This document shows, piece by piece, positions 17,882 through 26,815 of a stretch of DNA of 64,000 bases (position 1 is the first letter of the stretch; every line of letters starts with the position of its first letter). The notes under the pieces were generated by a model. The model searched no databases, was not told the DNA's origin, and saw only the letters and a program-made list of their open reading frames with translations. The DNA comes from Flavobacterium sp. MDT1-60. Lineage in GTDB: Bacteria > Bacteroidota > Bacteroidia > Flavobacteriales > Flavobacteriaceae. The stretch lies in contig NZ_CP062159.1 in assembly GCF_014844035.1 (NCBI RefSeq), positions 1,550,001-1,614,000 on the forward strand, given 5' to 3'. Position numbers and translations under genes: made by a program.

Positions 17882-17975
17882 TTTTTAGTTTTTAATTTTA
17901 ATAAAATGTTTTTCTTTTTATGAATGGTAAAAGTAATTAAATTAAAAAAAGTGTGATAATTAATTTCAGGCAAAG

Positions 17976-18024
17976 TCGCAGAGTCACAAAGAAAAACTTA
18001 AAATAAGGCTTTGCGACTCTGCGA
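17976..18024. repeat. Inverted repeat in the 17882-18115 gap
   Basis: TCGCAGAGTCACAAAG (17976-17991) pairs with CTTTGCGACTCTGCGA (18009-18024) with one mismatch. Non-coding; of the same general type as the other intergenic repeats here. Confidence 0.75.
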
Positions 18025-18082
18025 GATTCATTTTGAAGTAAAGTAAAAATCTTAATTTCTTGGTGATTTACAAGAGGACAAA

Positions 18083-18110
18083 AAAAAGCAGAACCTAAGT
18101 TCTGCTTTTT
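18083..18110. terminator. Terminator after the TonB gene
   Basis: AAAAAGCAGAAC (18083-18094) / GTTCTGCTTTTT (18099-18110), loop CTAA; A and T runs on both sides. Confidence 0.85.
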
Positions 18111-18115
18111 TTTTA

Positions 18116-18943
18116 TTATTCTACTTCCGTTTTTATGGTTATTGGAAGGTTATATGCTGTTCGTACTGTTTTTCCATTTAATATTCCAGGAGTCCATTTT
18201 GCTTTTATTGATTTCAAAACTCTGATGGCTTCTTTTCCTAAGCCATAACCCGGATCTTTTATTACCGTTATATCCGTAATTGAACCGTCTCTTTCAATTA
18301 CAAAAGAAACATATACTCTAAGTGTTTTTTCAGCATCCAATTCTGGTTTGTGAAAATTGTTTCCAACATAAGTGTAAAATTGAGCTATTCCTCCAGGGAA
18401 TTCAGGCATTTTATCTAATACAGCAGTATTTACAGGGTCATTAGTTGCCGGCGTAATTTCTGTGCCGTTACCGCTGCTACCAGTTGATGGTAGAGTGTTT
18501 ACTACTGTACCAGTTCCGGTTGAAGCATTATCGACAACAGGAGTGTTATCTGTGTTGGGTGCAATAACTTCTGGTGTCGCTTGATCTGCTCTTGTAACAA
18601 CAGGATTTACCAATTGTGTATTAGTAGCTGGTGGCGTAGCTGCACTTTGCTGTGGCGGTGCAATTGTTTCTTCTGTTTTTGGAATAACAGGCTGGTCGTG
18701 AAATTCGGTTACTACAAATGGTTCAGGAATAATAGGCTCCGTTTCTATCACGCCTTGTGTTCCGAATTTACTAATCAACATCGACGCAGTTCCCAGACTT
18801 GCTAATAATAGCAGTCCCATAAATAGCGCTGTAATTGTGGTTTTTGAATTCTCCTGGCGTAATTGATACGCGCCGTACTCTTTGTTTTTGTTTTCGAAAA
18901 CAAGATCGGTCCAAGTGGTTTCGTAGATGTTTGATTTAGACAT
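18116..18943 (-). CDS. TonB-family energy transducer
   Basis: 275 residues. The N-terminus (WTDLVFENKNKEYGAYQLRQE) and one transmembrane segment (about 36-55) follow the Bacteroidota TonB pattern. A long Pro/Thr/Asn/Val-rich linker (about 70-175) spans the periplasm. The C-terminal TonB_C domain (about 180-275) contains MPEFPGGIAQFYTYV, RVYVSFVIERDGSI and a GKTVRTAYNLPI segment. It transmits proton-motive force from ExbB/ExbD to TonB-dependent outer-membrane receptors such as the SusC homologue here; no exbBD is adjacent. Confidence 0.93.
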   Translation of the reverse strand: MSKSNIYETTWTDLVFENKNKEYGAYQLRQENSKTTITALFMGLLLLASLGTASMLISKFGTQGVIETEPIIPEPFVVTEFHDQPVIPKTEETIAPPQQSAATPPATNTQLVNPVVTRADQATPEVIAPNTDNTPVVDNASTGTGTVVNTLPSTGSSGNGTEITPATNDPVNTAVLDKMPEFPGGIAQFYTYVGNNFHKPELDAEKTLRVYVSFVIERDGSITDITVIKDPGYGLGKEAIRVLKSIKAKWTPGILNGKTVRTAYNLPITIKTEVE

Positions 18944-19098
18944 GTTTATTGGATTTTAAGGTTAAGTAACATTTAAATCATAAGCAGTAAGGTTTTGGTT
19001 TTAGCAACAACGCAGGTATTGTTGTTTTAGTGTGTGAATAATTTATTATTTTAAGAAAAAATGCTAATTTATTTTATTCTTTACCTAAAGATAATAAA

Positions 19099-19650
19099 TT
19101 ATCTGTTACGTTCGATGATTTCTGCCAATAATTTTTTAGCACGAAGAAGCTTTACTTTTACGTTGCTTAAAGGCTCATCAATTTTAAGGGCAATTTCCTG
19201 ATACGTCATTTCCTGAAAATAACGTAACTGAATGACTTCCTGATAATGGGGTTTTAATTCTTTGATGCATAAAAGCAAACGAGATAAATTTTGCTCTTTA
19301 ATTAAAGCATCTTCTGCAGATGGAGTAGGGTCGGCAATATTGTATGCCTGTTGATCTTCAGAATCAGTAATTTCGATAAAAAGATTGGTTTTCTTTTTGC
19401 GCAATAAATCAATATAGACATTTTTTGCGATCGCAATTAGCCAGGTGTTGAATTGAAATTCTGAGTTGTAAGTAGCAATTTTGTCGAAAGCTTTTGAGAA
19501 AGTTTCGATGGTTATATCTTCGGCAATAGTTTCGTTTTCAGTACGTTTTAACATAAAACCGTACACTTCATTCCAATAAAAATCTAATAAAAAAGTAAAG
19601 GCAATCTGGTCGCCTTTTTTTGCTTTTTCTATTTTAGAATTTATTTCCAA
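19099..19650 (-). CDS. ECF-type RNA polymerase sigma factor
   Basis: 183 residues. Sigma-70 region 2 (about 8-75; FLLDFYWNEVYGFMLKRT, then AEDITIETFSKAFDKI and FNTWLIAIAKNVYIDLLRKK) and region 4 (about 120-180; LKPHYQEVIQLRYFQEMTYQ, IALKIDEPLSNVKVKLLRAK) are both complete. No anti-sigma gene is adjacent. Its ATG lies inside the end of the upstream glycosyltransferase (10-bp overlap), so they are co-transcribed. Confidence 0.92.
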   Translation of the reverse strand: MEINSKIEKAKKGDQIAFTFLLDFYWNEVYGFMLKRTENETIAEDITIETFSKAFDKIATYNSEFQFNTWLIAIAKNVYIDLLRKKKTNLFIEITDSEDQQAYNIADPTPSAEDALIKEQNLSRLLLCIKELKPHYQEVIQLRYFQEMTYQEIALKIDEPLSNVKVKLLRAKKLLAEIIERNR

Positions 19651-20747
19651 TGTACAGGTTTTGAAAAGAGATTAGTTATAAAGATATTAATTTGTGTGAA
19701 TATAAGCACCATCTCTACCACCGGAAACCATATTTTAAGATCATTTTCTTTTAATTTTCCAGCCGAAAACCCAATTACGGTCCACGCAACTGTGTAGCGA
19801 GTAGCTAATATTGCTAATACAGCGATCCATTGAAATTGGAAAGCAAGTAAAAGTATAACCAATAAAAAGAAGAATAATTGTGAAGTGTAAAAAAGACCTA
19901 ACTGCATTTTATCAAAAAATTTATAATATTCTGCAGTAGAAATATGTCTTCTTTTTTGAGTAAACCATTCTTTATAAGATTCTTTTGGTTTAGAATAAGT
20001 AAAACTTTCCGGATTGTATGAAATAGTAGCATTACTTTTGTTGGCCGCCTGATTAATAAATAAATCATCATCGCCTGAACGAACCTGAATATGATCTATA
20101 AAGCCATTTACATTAAAGAATTCTTCTTTTTTATAAGCCAAATTTCGTCCAACTCCCATATATGGAGCTCCAATTTTAGCCCATGAAAAATATTGTACAG
20201 CTGTTAAAACAGTTTCAAAACGGATAATTTTATTTAATAGAGAGCGCTCGATTTTTTCATAACCACCGTATCCTAGAACAATGGTTTTGTTCATTGTGAA
20301 TTGCGAAGTCATTGTTGTAATCCAATCCTTTGAATTTGGATAACAATCGGCATCAGTAAATAATAGATATTCTTTTTTTGAAGCTTTGATTCCTAAAGTT
20401 AAAGCATATTTTTTATTTCCCCAGAAAGCTTCATTGTTTTGAACTTTTACCAAACGAATATTGGAATATTGTTTTTCGAATTCTTCAAAAACTTCTAAAG
20501 TTTCGTCGCTTGAAGCATCGTCAATTAATACAATTTCAAAATCAGGATAGTCTTGTTCTGCTAATAAAGGAATAAACTTTTTTACATTCTCTTCTTCATT
20601 TTTAGCGCAGACAATTACAGAAACTGAAAGTTTTTTCGAAGTAATTTCTTGAGGTTTACTGAAGGCAAATTTTCCAAAAATACCTAAGTAATAGAAAACC
20701 TGAATAAAAACAATAGCAATAAAGAAGTAAAATAAAGTTATAAGCAT
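19641..20747 (-). CDS. Family 2 glycosyltransferase, membrane-anchored
   Basis: 368 residues. A transmembrane segment at the N-terminus (about 2-22), then a GT-A domain with VSVIVCAKNEE, IVLIDDASSDETLE, the DxD-like FTDADCYP, and acceptor motifs RSGDDDLFI and QKRRH. Two to three membrane segments follow (about 285-365). The arrangement matches processive or membrane GT2 enzymes making envelope polysaccharides, with a nucleotide-sugar donor; the acceptor is unknown. Overlaps the sigma factor gene. Confidence 0.9.
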   Translation of the reverse strand: MLITLFYFFIAIVFIQVFYYLGIFGKFAFSKPQEITSKKLSVSVIVCAKNEEENVKKFIPLLAEQDYPDFEIVLIDDASSDETLEVFEEFEKQYSNIRLVKVQNNEAFWGNKKYALTLGIKASKKEYLLFTDADCYPNSKDWITTMTSQFTMNKTIVLGYGGYEKIERSLLNKIIRFETVLTAVQYFSWAKIGAPYMGVGRNLAYKKEEFFNVNGFIDHIQVRSGDDDLFINQAANKSNATISYNPESFTYSKPKESYKEWFTQKRRHISTAEYYKFFDKMQLGLFYTSQLFFFLLVILLLAFQFQWIAVLAILATRYTVAWTVIGFSAGKLKENDLKIWFPVVEMVLIFTQINIFITNLFSKPVHWK

Positions 20748-20830
20748 CTGATTTTAATGTCTTTTAATTTTTGAATCTTGCGCGTGCAAATGTACTTATG
20801 AATTCCTAATTTTCAATGGATAAAACCGAT

Positions 20831-21445
20831 TTACTTTCGGCATTTCGACATTTCTTTTGCAACAGCAATAGACTGAGGGTTTTCTGTTTTTTCTAATTCC
20901 GAAATTATGTTTTTGTAATTGTGGTCGTCACGGTTTTGAGACAGTTTTTTGGTTGCCTGAATTTCATCAATTTCTATCTCGAAACCAAAAATTCCTCTGG
21001 CTTCACGCATCGTTTTTGCTGACAATTCCTCAATACGAACCGGATTCTCTGAATTAGCTTCATATTTATCAACCAACTTTTTTAGTTGTTCAATTGAAGC
21101 AGCTTCGTCTACAATTTTAATTCTCCCATAAACATGTACAGCTATGTAATTCCATGTTGGTACATTTTCATGATCATACCAAGACGAAGAAATATAACTG
21201 TGTGGCCCCGTAAAAATAGCCAAAACCTGATCGTTTTCTGTGAAACCTTCAGCTTGCGGATTTAGTTTTGAAATATGTCCTTGCAGAATTTCTTTTCCAT
21301 CAGCACTGACTTCAAGTTCCATCGGAATATGAGTAGCACATAATTTTCCGTTAGTCTGATTGATCAGAATTCCAAAACTATTTTCTTTCAAAAAACTTCT
21401 GATAGATTCAGGATCTTCGTTTTTGTATATTTCAGGTGTATACAT
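20831..21445 (-). CDS. PaiB-like FMN-binding protein
   Basis: 204 residues from the preferred start MYTPEIYK at 21445; an in-frame ATG 39 bp upstream (21484) exists but adds residues not seen in the family. The PaiB/FMN_bind_2 features are present: AIFTGPHSYISSSWY, VPTWNYIAVHVYG, and a late RGIFGFEIEIDEIQATKKLS. Family members bind FMN with a split-barrel fold and have been called negative transcriptional regulators (Bacillus PaiB), although a direct DNA-binding role is not visible in this sequence. Confidence 0.88.
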   Translation of the reverse strand: MYTPEIYKNEDPESIRSFLKENSFGILINQTNGKLCATHIPMELEVSADGKEILQGHISKLNPQAEGFTENDQVLAIFTGPHSYISSSWYDHENVPTWNYIAVHVYGRIKIVDEAASIEQLKKLVDKYEANSENPVRIEELSAKTMREARGIFGFEIEIDEIQATKKLSQNRDDHNYKNIISELEKTENPQSIAVAKEMSKCRK

Positions 21446-21516
21446 TGTCTTGTTTTTTATGCTACGAATTACGCCAATTTTCACTAATTAATTTTAGCTA
21501 ATTTGTAATTGTTTTG

Positions 21517-22530
21517 TTAAATCACATTCACTTCAGCTTCAATATGAATTCCGAAAGTTTCAAAAACAGTTTTTTGCACATCTCTCGAAACGGCCAAAAT
21601 TTCCTGACCGGTTGCATTTCCGTAATTTACTAAAACCAATGCCTGATTTTTATGTACTCCGGCATCACCAAAACGTTTTCCTTTAAAACCGGCTTGTTCA
21701 ATTAACCATCCAGCCGGAATTTTTACTTCAGTTTCAGAAACTTCGTAATATTTCATTTCAGGAAACTTTTGATGAATCTTCTCAAAATGAGATTTCAATA
21801 AAATTGGGTTTTTAAAGAAGCTTCCGCTATTTCCCAATTCTTTCGGATCTGGTAATTTACTTTGTCTGATCGCGATTACGGCATTGCTTACATCTTTTAA
21901 AGTTGGAGTTGTAACATTGTTTTTAGCCAATTCAGCCGTAATATCTCCATAAGAAGTATTGATTTTATGATTGCGTTTCGTTAATTTATAAATTACCGAT
22001 GTAATGACATATTGATCTTTAATTTCATTTTTAAAGATGCTTTCTCTGTATCCAAAATTACATTCAGTATTCGTGAAGGTTTTTATTTCCTGAGATTCTA
22101 TATTAATCGCTTCGCATGAAACAAAAGTGTCTTTTATTTCAGTTCCGTATGCACCAATATTCTGAACCGGAGTTGTGCCAACATTTCCCGGAATCAGGGA
22201 CATGTTTTCTAAACCACCAAAATTATTGTCAATTGTCCAAAGTACAAAGTCGTGCCAGGTTTCGCCAGCCTGACTTTCAACCCAAACAAAATCTCCATCT
22301 TCTTTAATGATTTGTTTACCTTTTAAATCAATATGAATGACCAAAGCGTCAATATCTTTGGTTAAAAGCATATTGCTTCCTCCTCCTAAAATAAATTTTT
22401 TCTCGTTTTTGTTTTCTTCTAAAATAGTTTTCAATTCAGCAACCGAATGTACTGCAACAAATTGTTTGGCTTTGGCTTCAATACCAAAAGTATTGTAGTT
22501 TTTTAAAGAAAAATTGGATTGGATTTCCAT
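21517..22530 (-). CDS. murB: UDP-N-acetylmuramate dehydrogenase MurB
   Basis: 337 residues, the longer E. coli-like type I form. FAD-binding motifs GGGSNMLLTKD (about 48-58) and PGNVGTTPVQNIGAYG (about 115-130) are present, with the catalytic Ser in GNSGSFFKNP and the C-terminal Glu in HIEAEVNVI. It reduces UDP-GlcNAc-enolpyruvate to UDP-MurNAc with NADPH in peptidoglycan precursor synthesis. A 7-bp inverted repeat (ATCCCAA/TTGGGAT, 22549-22566) lies in its leader; its meaning is unclear. Confidence 0.95.
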   Translation of the reverse strand: MEIQSNFSLKNYNTFGIEAKAKQFVAVHSVAELKTILEENKNEKKFILGGGSNMLLTKDIDALVIHIDLKGKQIIKEDGDFVWVESQAGETWHDFVLWTIDNNFGGLENMSLIPGNVGTTPVQNIGAYGTEIKDTFVSCEAINIESQEIKTFTNTECNFGYRESIFKNEIKDQYVITSVIYKLTKRNHKINTSYGDITAELAKNNVTTPTLKDVSNAVIAIRQSKLPDPKELGNSGSFFKNPILLKSHFEKIHQKFPEMKYYEVSETEVKIPAGWLIEQAGFKGKRFGDAGVHKNQALVLVNYGNATGQEILAVSRDVQKTVFETFGIHIEAEVNVI

Positions 22531-22693
22531 AAATAAAAGGCTTTTTGAATCCCAAAAGCTTGGGATAATTCTGAGCTCAAAAGTAAGGATTATAATTTAT
22601 TTGAACTCAATTTCTGTAAAATAACAGATTAGAGTTTTATCAATAAATAAATTGAGTGTCATATTGTTTTTCTTTGACCTTTTTAATGTGCTT

Positions 22694-23794
22694 TTATTTT
22701 ATAGCCGCAATAAATCGTTGCATTTCTTTCATGGTTCCTATTGTAATTCGGGTCCATTTTCCGTTTTCTTCATAAATTTTTGTTCCTTGTATATTATGAT
22801 CTTCCAGTTGTTTGAAATAATCTTTTTTATAATTGTCTAAAGAGAAATAAACAAAGTTGGAGTAGGATGGAATGCAGGTTAAATTAAGAAGGGTAAGTTG
22901 ATCTATCGTATATTTTTTTACTTCCTGATTTGATGCATATACTTGTTGAATAAACTTTTCATCATTTAAGGATGCTATTGCTGCAGCCGTCGACACCACA
23001 CTAACAGCCATGTTTTGAGATGATCTTACGGTGTCAAGTTCTTCAATAGTAGTAGAATGGGCTATAGCATATCCAACCCGTGCTCCGGCCAAACCATACA
23101 TTTTTGAAAAAGTCTTAGTGATAATCAAATTTTTATTCTCGATAACTAAATCACTTAATGATTGTTCTTTTGTAAAATCGATATACGCTTCATCAACAAA
23201 AACAATGGCTTTCTTTGTTGCTTCTTTTATAAAGGACACCAGTTCTTCTCTATTGCATATTGTTCCTGTTGGGTTATTAGGATTGCAGATATAAATCATT
23301 TTGGTATCTGAATTAATAGCTTTTAACATAGCTGGTAAGTCGTGCTTTTTGTCTTTAGTTAATGGAATCGTGATTTTCTTAAGTCCTAATTTTTCAGAAG
23401 GAGCAGCCCAGTAATCGAATGTAGTTTCGGCCAATAGAAAATTGCCTTTTTTTAATGCAGTATATTGGAGTATTAAATCTAAAATTTCTGTTGAACCGGC
23501 GCCTAACAAAATGTTATTGTCTGAAACACTATTCTTTTTAGCAATAAGTGCGATTAATTCTGAGGAAAGATCCCATCCATATCTATTGCTGCTATTAACG
23601 CTTTTTGTCATTGCGGCCCGAGCTAACGGAGAGGGGCCATAAGGATTTTCGTTTGACCGAAGTGTTACGGGAGAATTGTCTAAATCAGGAAAAGTATATT
23701 CTTCAGTAGGATTTGCAAATGCTTCAAAGTTATAAAATCCCAATGCTACAGTGCCTAAACTTATTTGTTTTAACCAATTTCTTCTGTTATTCAT
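22694..23794 (-). CDS. Tat-exported histidinol-phosphate aminotransferase-like protein
   Basis: 366 residues. Fold-type I PLP aminotransferase of the HisC group: SNENPYGPSPLA, GAGSTEILD, YICNPNNPTGT, FVDEAYIDF, and the PLP-binding Lys in TKTFSKMYGLAGARVGYA. The N-terminus carries a twin-arginine export signal, NRRNWLKQISLG (3-14), followed by a hydrophobic stretch ending near AFANP, so the folded, cofactor-loaded enzyme should be exported to the periplasm. That makes histidine synthesis unlikely; a periplasmic amine or amino-acid substrate is inferred. No his genes are nearby. Confidence 0.87.
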   Translation of the reverse strand: MNNRRNWLKQISLGTVALGFYNFEAFANPTEEYTFPDLDNSPVTLRSNENPYGPSPLARAAMTKSVNSSNRYGWDLSSELIALIAKKNSVSDNNILLGAGSTEILDLILQYTALKKGNFLLAETTFDYWAAPSEKLGLKKITIPLTKDKKHDLPAMLKAINSDTKMIYICNPNNPTGTICNREELVSFIKEATKKAIVFVDEAYIDFTKEQSLSDLVIENKNLIITKTFSKMYGLAGARVGYAIAHSTTIEELDTVRSSQNMAVSVVSTAAAIASLNDEKFIQQVYASNQEVKKYTIDQLTLLNLTCIPSYSNFVYFSLDNYKKDYFKQLEDHNIQGTKIYEENGKWTRITIGTMKEMQRFIAAIK

Positions 23795-23947
23795 CTCTAT
23801 TTCAGATTAAATTAAACAATTTCTTTAACAATATGTCGTTGAGATGGAAGAAAAGTTACGAGTGTATTTTTCTTAATATAGTTCAGAATTTTAAAAGCGT
23901 TTTTTTATTTTTAAAACCGGTTTAATGGTTTGGTTTAGGCAATAAAA

Positions 23948-23969
23948 AAGCCTTCATATCTGAAGGCTT
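23948..23969 (-). terminator. Terminator after the small Lys-rich gene
   Basis: AAGCCTTCA (23948-23956) / TGAAGGCTT (23961-23969), 4-nt loop, with the A run at 23941-23949 acting as U tract on the minus strand. Confidence 0.8.
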
Positions 23970-23991
23970 CTGTATAAATATTTGTGTAATT

Positions 23992-24171
23992 TTATTTTGT
24001 AGCTAGTTTTTTAGAAAGAGAAATTGAATTGTCTCCAATAAAGTTAGAGGCTATTTCCATTTTCTGTTTTCCAAAAGTTTCATCAAAAGATTTTCTGTTT
24101 TCCTTTTCTTTGTAGGATACAGTGGTTTTTTTCTCAGATTTGTTTAAAATATCTTTAATCATATTTTTCAT
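23992..24171 (-). CDS. Small Lys-rich protein of unknown function (59 aa)
   Basis: A 59-residue frame from ATG 24171 to TAA 23992, beginning MKNMIKDILNKSEKK and ending SISLSKKLATK. It is hydrophilic and Lys/Glu/Ser-rich with no signal peptide, helical in the first half. It lies 36 bp downstream of the 186-residue DUF6934-like gene on the same strand and is followed by a clear terminator, which supports it being a real co-transcribed gene. No family recognised. The pair might be a two-component module of unknown function. Confidence 0.65.
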   Translation of the reverse strand: MKNMIKDILNKSEKKTTVSYKEKENRKSFDETFGKQKMEIASNFIGDNSISLSKKLATK

Positions 24172-24207
24172 AACAACATCATTTTAATAATACAAAGGTA
24201 TAAAAAA

Positions 24208-24768
24208 TTATTTGAACTCGTCTTTAATCTCAAATGTTATAAAATTATAGGCTCTACATTTGCTAGGGTCATATCTCTGATAATCAACTTTGTCAATGTT
24301 GATGATTGAATTTGGTTGTTTGCCGGTTTCTGCATTTTCGATGATTTTCAAATCACTAATTATACCTCCTTTTATAATGAAACAACTTTCAATAGAAGCC
24401 AAATTATTATTCAACCCCATTTTGTATAATCTATGTTTTGCAGAAGTATTTCCGAAAATGGTTAAAATGGAGTTGGGAGAGATGGATAAAAAATCCAAAG
24501 CACAAGTGAAAACCGTTTTTAAAACTTTTTTACCATCTTTATTATTTTCTCGTGACATGTCAGAAATGGATTCCAAGCCATTTTCATCAATAAAGATATT
24601 GCCGAATCCTAAATTATAATATCGTTCTAAACCAGGGTGTGGGTATTTGATTATGGCTATTCTTTTAGGGATTTCTCTTTCGCCTTTACTAACAAAATCG
24701 TATTTGGTATGCAAAGGATTACTGTCTACCTGCTCGAATTCATAGGATTCATTTATTAAATCTTCCAT
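24208..24768 (-). CDS. DUF6934-like protein of unknown function
   Basis: 186 residues. The pattern (early YEFEQVDSNPLHTKYDFVSKG, then RIAIIKYPHPGLERYYNLGFG, VLKTVFTCALDFLSISPNS and the segment IFGNTSAKHRLYKMG) resembles the DUF6934 group of Bacteroidota, which are often in small two-gene loci with no assigned function. The family name is from memory. No signal peptide; likely cytoplasmic. Followed 36 bp later by a 59-residue Lys-rich gene and a terminator. Could be a defence or toxin-antitoxin-like module, but nothing in the sequence proves that. Confidence 0.7.
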   Translation of the reverse strand: MEDLINESYEFEQVDSNPLHTKYDFVSKGEREIPKRIAIIKYPHPGLERYYNLGFGNIFIDENGLESISDMSRENNKDGKKVLKTVFTCALDFLSISPNSILTIFGNTSAKHRLYKMGLNNNLASIESCFIIKGGIISDLKIIENAETGKQPNSIINIDKVDYQRYDPSKCRAYNFITFEIKDEFK

Positions 24769-24896
24769 TCATTGGTTTTAAATGAAGGCAAATCTAAAAT
24801 AAATAGTGTAATATCTTGTTAAAGTTATTGTGAATTTTCTTGTTGGCTTTGAGGAAGCTGGAATTTGATTTTTTTAGATTGAATAAAATATGAGCT

Positions 24897-24978
24897 TAAC
24901 CGCAAGGAGCGCAAAGTATTACGCCATGAACGCTAAGCTTTGCGAACTTTGCGTAATACTTTGCGCTCCTTGCGGTTA
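24897..24978. repeat. Long inverted repeat, CGCAAGGAGCGCAAAG family
   Basis: Perfect 28-bp arms at 24897-24924 (starting TAACCGCAAGGAGCGCAAAG) and 24951-24978, loop 26 nt. The stop codon of the downstream-reading GT4 gene (24976-24978) is the first triplet of the right arm. A related phrase, CCGCAAAGAGCGCAAAGG, occurs alone at about 35400. Confidence 0.88.
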
Positions 24979-26037
24979 AATTTTACGCAAATCTAATAAC
25001 TCATGATATTTACCCGCAATAATCTTCATATTAATATCATAATTCGCATTCTCCTCTACGAACTTTCGATTCTGCAAAATAGCATTATTTCGAGATTCAA
25101 CATTTTCAAAAGACCAAATCAATTCCTCAGCCAGCATTTGGATATTGTCAATTTCAATTAATCGTCCGTTTTCGCGATGTTTGATCCAACTTTGATTTCC
25201 GGGAATATCAGAAACAATCGGATAACAACTGCTAGCCATGGCTTCAAACAAAGATGCTGAAACACCTTCTGTAATAGGCATACTTATGTAAATATTCGAT
25301 TGTTGTAATAATTTAGGAAGTTCTGTATTCGGAATTCTTCCTGTAAAGATCACTTTGTTTTCGATTTGTAAGGCTATCGCTAAATCTTTTAAGAACTGTA
25401 ATCGGGTTCCGTCGCCAACAATTGTCAAAGTAAAATCTATTCCTTTTTGATGTAAAATAGCAAAAGCTTTCAAAATAGAATCATGACGATATTCCGGTTG
25501 TAAAGAACGGGTTACAATCGCTTCAATTTTATTTGAATTATTTACAGAAGGAGCAAAAAGCGTCAAATCAATCCCTTTTGGAATTACCAAAACTTTGCTC
25601 ATATCAACGCCAATTGCTCGCATCGAAATCGTCATAACCGGTCCCCAGGCGTGAATTAAATCGGCTTTTTTGAAGGCGTGTTTCTGAATAATTTTTTTAA
25701 ATGGCAATAAAACTGAGCCTTCCGGCCATAAATCAGTTCGGCCTTGTTGAGCAATTGCAATCGGATGCAGACCTGAAATCGCTGCAAGAAAACCGTAACT
25801 GGTGGTTCTTTCAGCAATAATCATATCTGGTTTTTCGCGTCGGATTGTTTTTCGAATAGAAATGGGAGAGAAAGCATATTCTAAAATACGTTTGAATCGG
25901 TTGATTTTTGAATTGTTTGGTGTTTGAAGTTCCCAGGTACAGATTTCAAAATCGCCAAATTCCTTCAAACCTTTCATCCATGTGATAGCATCAGCGCGAT
26001 ACGATTCTCCCAGAAAAAGTATTTTTCTTTTTTTCAT
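24976..26037 (-). CDS. Family 4 glycosyltransferase
   Basis: 353 residues, GT-B fold. The C-terminal half has the retaining GT4 signatures: VIPKGIDLTLF, RSLQPEYRHDSIL, TIVGDGTRLQFL, FTGRIPNTELPKL, and the ESE/E-type motif in GVSASLFEAMASS followed by PIVSDIPGN. No membrane segment. It transfers a sugar from a nucleotide donor to an unknown acceptor, probably in envelope glycan synthesis. Its stop codon is supplied by the first three bases of a 28-bp inverted repeat, meaning the repeat abuts the gene end exactly. Confidence 0.9.
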   Translation of the reverse strand: MKKRKILFLGESYRADAITWMKGLKEFGDFEICTWELQTPNNSKINRFKRILEYAFSPISIRKTIRREKPDMIIAERTTSYGFLAAISGLHPIAIAQQGRTDLWPEGSVLLPFKKIIQKHAFKKADLIHAWGPVMTISMRAIGVDMSKVLVIPKGIDLTLFAPSVNNSNKIEAIVTRSLQPEYRHDSILKAFAILHQKGIDFTLTIVGDGTRLQFLKDLAIALQIENKVIFTGRIPNTELPKLLQQSNIYISMPITEGVSASLFEAMASSCYPIVSDIPGNQSWIKHRENGRLIEIDNIQMLAEELIWSFENVESRNNAILQNRKFVEENANYDINMKIIAGKYHELLDLRKI

Positions 26038-26061
26038 TCGGTAAACTTAATTTTTTTTCGT

Positions 26062-26116
26062 CACGAATTTCACGAATCAGCACGAATTTAATTAGTGGAA
26101 ATTAGTGAAATTCGTG
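26062..26116. repeat. Inverted repeat, CACGAATTTCAC family
   Basis: Perfect 12-bp arms CACGAATTTCAC (26062-26073) and GTGAAATTCGTG (26105-26116), starting 11 bp after the DUF2461 stop. The same arms occur at 27608-27728. Confidence 0.8.
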
Positions 26117-26127
26117 GCAACTTTCTT

Positions 26128-26805
26128 CTAAAACTCGTCAGTGTCTAAAGCACGATTGATGAATTCGTTTAATGGTTTTAAAGCGATTAATTTTTTGCTC
26201 ATTTTGGCAACGAAATCTTTTTGCGTCACTTCAGCAATATCATATTTTTGAGTAGCTGTAAAACTTTTCAATTTTAAGAACTCAATTGCAGGATGATCCT
26301 TTTCATAACCACGAGGCATGCTTTTAAGGGAATTGGTTTCGTTTACATCTAAACTTCCAAATTCCTTTTTGAAGTTTTTATCAGCCAAAATAGCTTCTAA
26401 ATCATCATGAAAAAAAGCAATTTCTTTTCGCACTTTCTTCAAATCTGCAGCTTCCGGCGAATAAAATCCGCCGGCGATAAAGCTGGCGCCTTTTTCAATA
26501 TGTACATAATATCCTGCCCGATTAGCACCTTTGGCTCCCGTAGACATCCAGACACCTAAATGCGCTTTATAAGGCGATTTGTCTTTAGAAAACCGAATAT
26601 CGCGATTGATTCGGAAGGTACAATTCTTAACTTCTAATAATTCCAAAGAAGGATCAAGTGGTTTCATGACATCCAGAAAATCACTCACCAATTGATGATA
26701 ATCTTTTTTAAAAATCTCGTATCGTTTTTTATTATCCTGAAACCAGTCTCTGTTGTTGTTCTTTTTTAAATCGTCTAAAAATTGCAATGATTCTTTCGTA
26801 AGCAT
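26128..26805 (-). CDS. DUF2461 domain protein
   Basis: 225 residues matching the DUF2461/TIGR02453 family over its full length: SLQFLDDLKKNNNRDWFQDN, KKRYEIFKKDYHQLVSDFL, CTFRINRDIRFSKDKSPYK, GYYVHIEKGASFIAGGFYSP, and a late MPRGYEKDHPAIEFLKLKSF. Soluble, no signal peptide. Function unknown in all members I know. It follows the rhodanese-thioredoxin gene by 10 bp, and the two are probably co-transcribed. Confidence 0.9.
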   Translation of the reverse strand: MLTKESLQFLDDLKKNNNRDWFQDNKKRYEIFKKDYHQLVSDFLDVMKPLDPSLELLEVKNCTFRINRDIRFSKDKSPYKAHLGVWMSTGAKGANRAGYYVHIEKGASFIAGGFYSPEAADLKKVRKEIAFFHDDLEAILADKNFKKEFGSLDVNETNSLKSMPRGYEKDHPAIEFLKLKSFTATQKYDIAEVTQKDFVAKMSKKLIALKPLNEFINRALDTDEF

Positions 26806-26815
26806 ATTTTTTGTG

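Noticed and set aside
23031..23294. Plus-strand frame within the aminotransferase gene
   Set aside because: Antisense shadow; no motif.
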